From Chloroflexota bacterium (GTDB lineage Bacteria; Chloroflexota; Anaerolineae; B4-G1; SLSP01): DNA of 7,781 bases. The position numbers were made by a program, and so were the translations under genes. Positions within the stretch are counted from its first letter, which is position 1. Every line of letters begins with the position of its first letter. Of the stretch, positions 5,896 to 7,781 are shown piece by piece. Where the stretch lies: NCBI GenBank assembly GCA_009908585.1, contig JAAAOZ010000071.1, forward strand, positions 1 through 7,781. The letters run 5' to 3'. Below the pieces are notes generated by a model, which did no database searches, was not told the DNA's origin, and worked only from the letters and a program-made list of their open reading frames with translations.

Positions 5896-7092
5896 ATGTC
5901 ACAGAAGCGATTTAGGTTGGTTATGCTGCTCTCAATCCTCGTGCTGCTCCCTGTGTTGAGCGCCTGTGGCGCACAGGCGCCGCAAGCCCCGGAGGATTTC
6001 AAATTTGGCGTCGTTATGGTCGGCCCCTACAACGATCATGGTTGGAGTCAAGCTCATTATGAGGGCGGTAAGTACATCGAGGAGCAGATCGAAGGCGCGG
6101 AGATGGTCTACATCGACAAAATGAACTCCGCCGACCGCCCTGAAACCACGATGGAGCAGGTCATCGATGACATGATCAGCCAGGGCGCACAGCTCATCTT
6201 CACAACCTCTGATGATTTCCAGGACGACACCGACGTCGTCGCGCAAAAATATCCCGACATCCCCTTCATCAATATCTCCGGCGATCACGCCAAGTACGGC
6301 ACGGCCCCATCCAACGTCGGCAACTATATGACTAAGATGGAGTATATGAAGGCGGTGGCCGGATGTCACGCCGCGCTCCGCACAGAGACCGGGCAAATCG
6401 GCTATCTGGGACCGCTCATCAACAACGAGACGCGCCGCTTGGTCAATTCGGCCTATCTCGGCGCACGCCATTGCTACGAAGAGTATCGCGGCAAAAATCC
6501 CGATGATATCCAATTCACCGTCACCTGGATCGGCTTCTGGTTCAACATCCCCGGCGTGACGCTAGATCCCACCGAGGTCGCCAACGACCTCTTCAACTCC
6601 GGCGTGGATGTCCTGCTCTCCGGCATCGACACCACGGAAGGTATCGTCGTCACCAAACAGCGCGCGGATCAAGGCGAAGCCGTGCTTAACATCCCCTACG
6701 ATTATCGCAACGCCTGCGATCAGGCACCGGCCGTTTGTCTGGGCGTCCCCTATTTCAACTGGGGGCCGGGCTACTTAGACATCGTCACGGACGTGATCGA
6801 GGGCGCGTGGGAGCAAGATTGGGTTTGGGAAGGCCCCGATTGGGACGACATCAACAACCTGGAGACCACCGGCGCGGGCTATATCTTCGGCCCGGCAGCG
6901 TCGGAGGAGGATCTCGAGATTTTGGATGAATACATCAATCATCTGGCCGAAAATCGCTGGGAAGGGCTGTTCATCGGCCCGCTGAATTGGCAGGATGGCA
7001 CGCCATGGCTCGCCGATGGTGAAGTCGCCACCGAGGATGAAATCTGGAACTCGCCCCAACTCTTGGAAGGCATGGAAGGCACCAGCCAGTAA
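5896..7092 (+). CDS. BMP-family ABC transporter substrate-binding lipoprotein
   Basis: The protein has 398 residues. A basic N-terminus and hydrophobic core lead to the lipobox LSAC, so Cys24 should be lipidated and the protein tethered outside the membrane. The mature part reads as a periplasmic-binding fold of the BMP (PnrA/Med-like) family: FKFGVVMVGPYNDHGWSQAH (36-54), an IFTTSDDF segment (101-108), IGYLGPLINNETRR (168-181), VDVLLSGID (237-245) and the C-terminal FIGPLNWQDG (359-368) ahead of a terminal helix. Characterised relatives bind purine or other nucleosides for import; the ligand here is unknown. Four non-lipid cysteines (157, 193, 274, 281) could form two disulfides. The gene is preceded by a promoter, a leader hairpin and a doubled Shine-Dalgarno. 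The ATPase gene downstream confirms an importer locus. Family assignment is firm. Confidence 0.92.
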   Translation: MSQKRFRLVMLLSILVLLPVLSACGAQAPQAPEDFKFGVVMVGPYNDHGWSQAHYEGGKYIEEQIEGAEMVYIDKMNSADRPETTMEQVIDDMISQGAQLIFTTSDDFQDDTDVVAQKYPDIPFINISGDHAKYGTAPSNVGNYMTKMEYMKAVAGCHAALRTETGQIGYLGPLINNETRRLVNSAYLGARHCYEEYRGKNPDDIQFTVTWIGFWFNIPGVTLDPTEVANDLFNSGVDVLLSGIDTTEGIVVTKQRADQGEAVLNIPYDYRNACDQAPAVCLGVPYFNWGPGYLDIVTDVIEGAWEQDWVWEGPDWDDINNLETTGAGYIFGPAASEEDLEILDEYINHLAENRWEGLFIGPLNWQDGTPWLADGEVATEDEIWNSPQLLEGMEGTSQ

Positions 7093-7103
7093 TTTATAGC
7101 TGC

Positions 7104-7200
7104 CCCTTGCGAAGGTTGCACCAGTGACCTCAAACAGTCCGTATTAGACGCAGCGAGTAAGTTAATCTGTTGACCAAAGCTCCTGCAACCTTCGCAAGGG
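7104..7200. repeat. 17-bp perfect inverted repeat with 63-base spacer (REP-like)
   Basis: The left arm 7104-7120 (CCCTTGCGAAGGTTGCA) is the exact reverse complement of 7184-7200 (TGCAACCTTCGCAAGGG). Each arm holds its own small palindrome, CCTT-GCG-AAGG, so local hairpins compete with one long stem. No T tract follows, and no target-site duplication or ORF is visible. It fills most of the gap between the binding-protein and ATPase genes. It could be a REP-type transcript stabiliser, a partial attenuator or a small non-autonomous element. Confidence 0.8.
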
Positions 7201-7271
7201 TTCCCTGTTCAAATACGCCGCTATTCAAAAACTTCTCGTCACGTCAAAGAAATTTCAGATTCGATATTATC

Positions 7272-7282
7272 ACCTCCGCAAG
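7272..7282. repeat. Imperfect third copy of the CCTTCGCAAGG motif
   Basis: The bases here and just before read CCTCCGCAAGG, one change from the CCTTCGCAAGG core in the right arm of the upstream inverted repeat; the GTT that follows resembles the same flank. It lies about 15 bases before the ATPase start. It may be a degraded member of the same repeat family or chance. Confidence 0.35.
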
Positions 7283-7297
7283 GTTAAGGCCTAATTT

Positions 7298-7781
7298 ATG
7301 CACGTAGACCTCCACAACATCCATAAATCCTTCGGACCGGTGCGGGCCAACGACGGCGTGGATATGACGCTCACGCCGGGGCGCATCCACGGCCTGCTGG
7401 GCGAAAACGGCGCCGGCAAGACCACGCTGATGAAGATCCTCTCCGGCTACCAGGCGCCCGATGCGGGCGAGATCCGCTTAGATGACCAGGGGGTGACGTT
7501 CCGCTCGCCCGCCGAAGCGATCCAGGCCGGGATTGGCATGCTGCACCAAGACCCGCTCGATTTCCCGCCGATGACGGCGCTGGACAACTTCCTGCTAGGA
7601 TTCAGCAGCCGCTTGCGACCCAAGCGCGCCGAAGCGCGGCGGATGATGCGCGAGATCGCCGCGCAGTTCGACTTTTTCATCGATCCCTACACGCCGGTGG
7701 AACGGATGACGGTGGGAGAACGCCAACAACTGGAGATCGTGCGCCTGCTGGCCCTGGGCGCGGATGTGATCATTCTGGACG
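7298..7781 (+). CDS. ABC transporter ATPase, sugar/nucleoside (RbsA/NupA) type, 3' end cut by window edge
   Basis: The first 161 codons are present; the gene runs off the right edge. It carries a full set of ATPase motifs up to Walker B: Walker A GENGAGKTT (35-43), Q-loop Gln84 in MLHQDP, a divergent signature TVGERQQLEIVRLL (138-151) in place of LSGGQ, and VIILD (157-161). The VGERQ-type signature and the close FGPVRANDG start are typical of the duplicated ATPases that energise ribose, galactose and BMP-type nucleoside importers, normally about 500 residues with two ATPase halves. The ATG at 7298 has only a weak AAGG (7286-7289) upstream, 8 bases away, much weaker than the site of the lipoprotein gene. 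It is likely co-transcribed with that gene across the inverted repeat; two permease genes would be expected next. Confidence 0.95.
   Translation, partial: MHVDLHNIHKSFGPVRANDGVDMTLTPGRIHGLLGENGAGKTTLMKILSGYQAPDAGEIRLDDQGVTFRSPAEAIQAGIGMLHQDPLDFPPMTALDNFLLGFSSRLRPKRAEARRMMREIAAQFDFFIDPYTPVERMTVGERQQLEIVRLLALGADVIILD

Noticed and set aside
5932..6513. Minus-strand open frame of 193 codons opposite the BMP lipoprotein gene
   Set aside because: The sense frame has a lipobox and BMP-family motifs throughout; the antisense frame is an artefact of codon bias.
7265..7270. TATTAT as a possible -10 box for the ATPase gene
   Set aside because: No acceptable -35 box at 16-18 bp (the position reads CGTCAA), so an internal promoter cannot be supported.

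Overview
The window looks like a chromosomal segment of a Chloroflexota bacterium, probably Anaerolineae-like. This is an inference. It rests on a secreted protein with a long Thr-Pro octapeptide linker, a LysM protein with a TPTPTP-type linker, and a basic-membrane-protein (BMP) type ABC importer. No phage, transposase, CRISPR, rRNA or tRNA gene was seen. Both edge genes are cut by the window.

Layout: (1) 1-1397, minus strand: the N-terminal ~465 residues of a bacterial-type aspartyl-tRNA synthetase, with its own promoter. (2) 1572-4143, plus strand: a likely three-gene cell-envelope operon. It holds a membrane-anchored protein with a lytic-transglycosylase-like domain and a degenerate M23 (LytM) domain, a two-helix membrane protein with a C-terminal LysM domain, and a two-helix membrane protein with a PH-like domain. 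Its promoter is so close to the first ATG that the message may be leaderless. (3) 4230-4264: a strong perfect hairpin with A and T tracts on its two sides, acting as a shared terminator between convergent transcripts. (4) 4287-5621, minus strand: a secreted GH99-like glycoside hydrolase with a Thr-Pro repeat stalk and a C-terminal membrane anchor. (5) 5622-5895: a compact divergent control region with two back-to-back promoters, GAGGAT/ATCCTC half-sites between them, and a 13-bp hairpin at the start of the plus-strand leader. (6) 5896-7781, plus strand: a BMP-family lipoprotein followed by the start of an RbsA/NupA-type ABC ATPase. A 17-bp inverted repeat of REP-like character lies between them.

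How the genes fit together: the envelope operon probably remodels or binds peptidoglycan. The LytM domain lacks key zinc and catalytic histidines, so it is more likely a regulator or binding module than a peptidase. The BMP lipoprotein and ATPase form the start of an importer; relatives usually carry nucleosides, and its permeases should lie beyond the right edge. The divergently transcribed surface GH99-like enzyme shares the control region, so joint regulation of polysaccharide cleavage and uptake is possible but unproven. No gene-free stretch exceeds about 275 bases, and each intergenic gap is described through the features placed in it.
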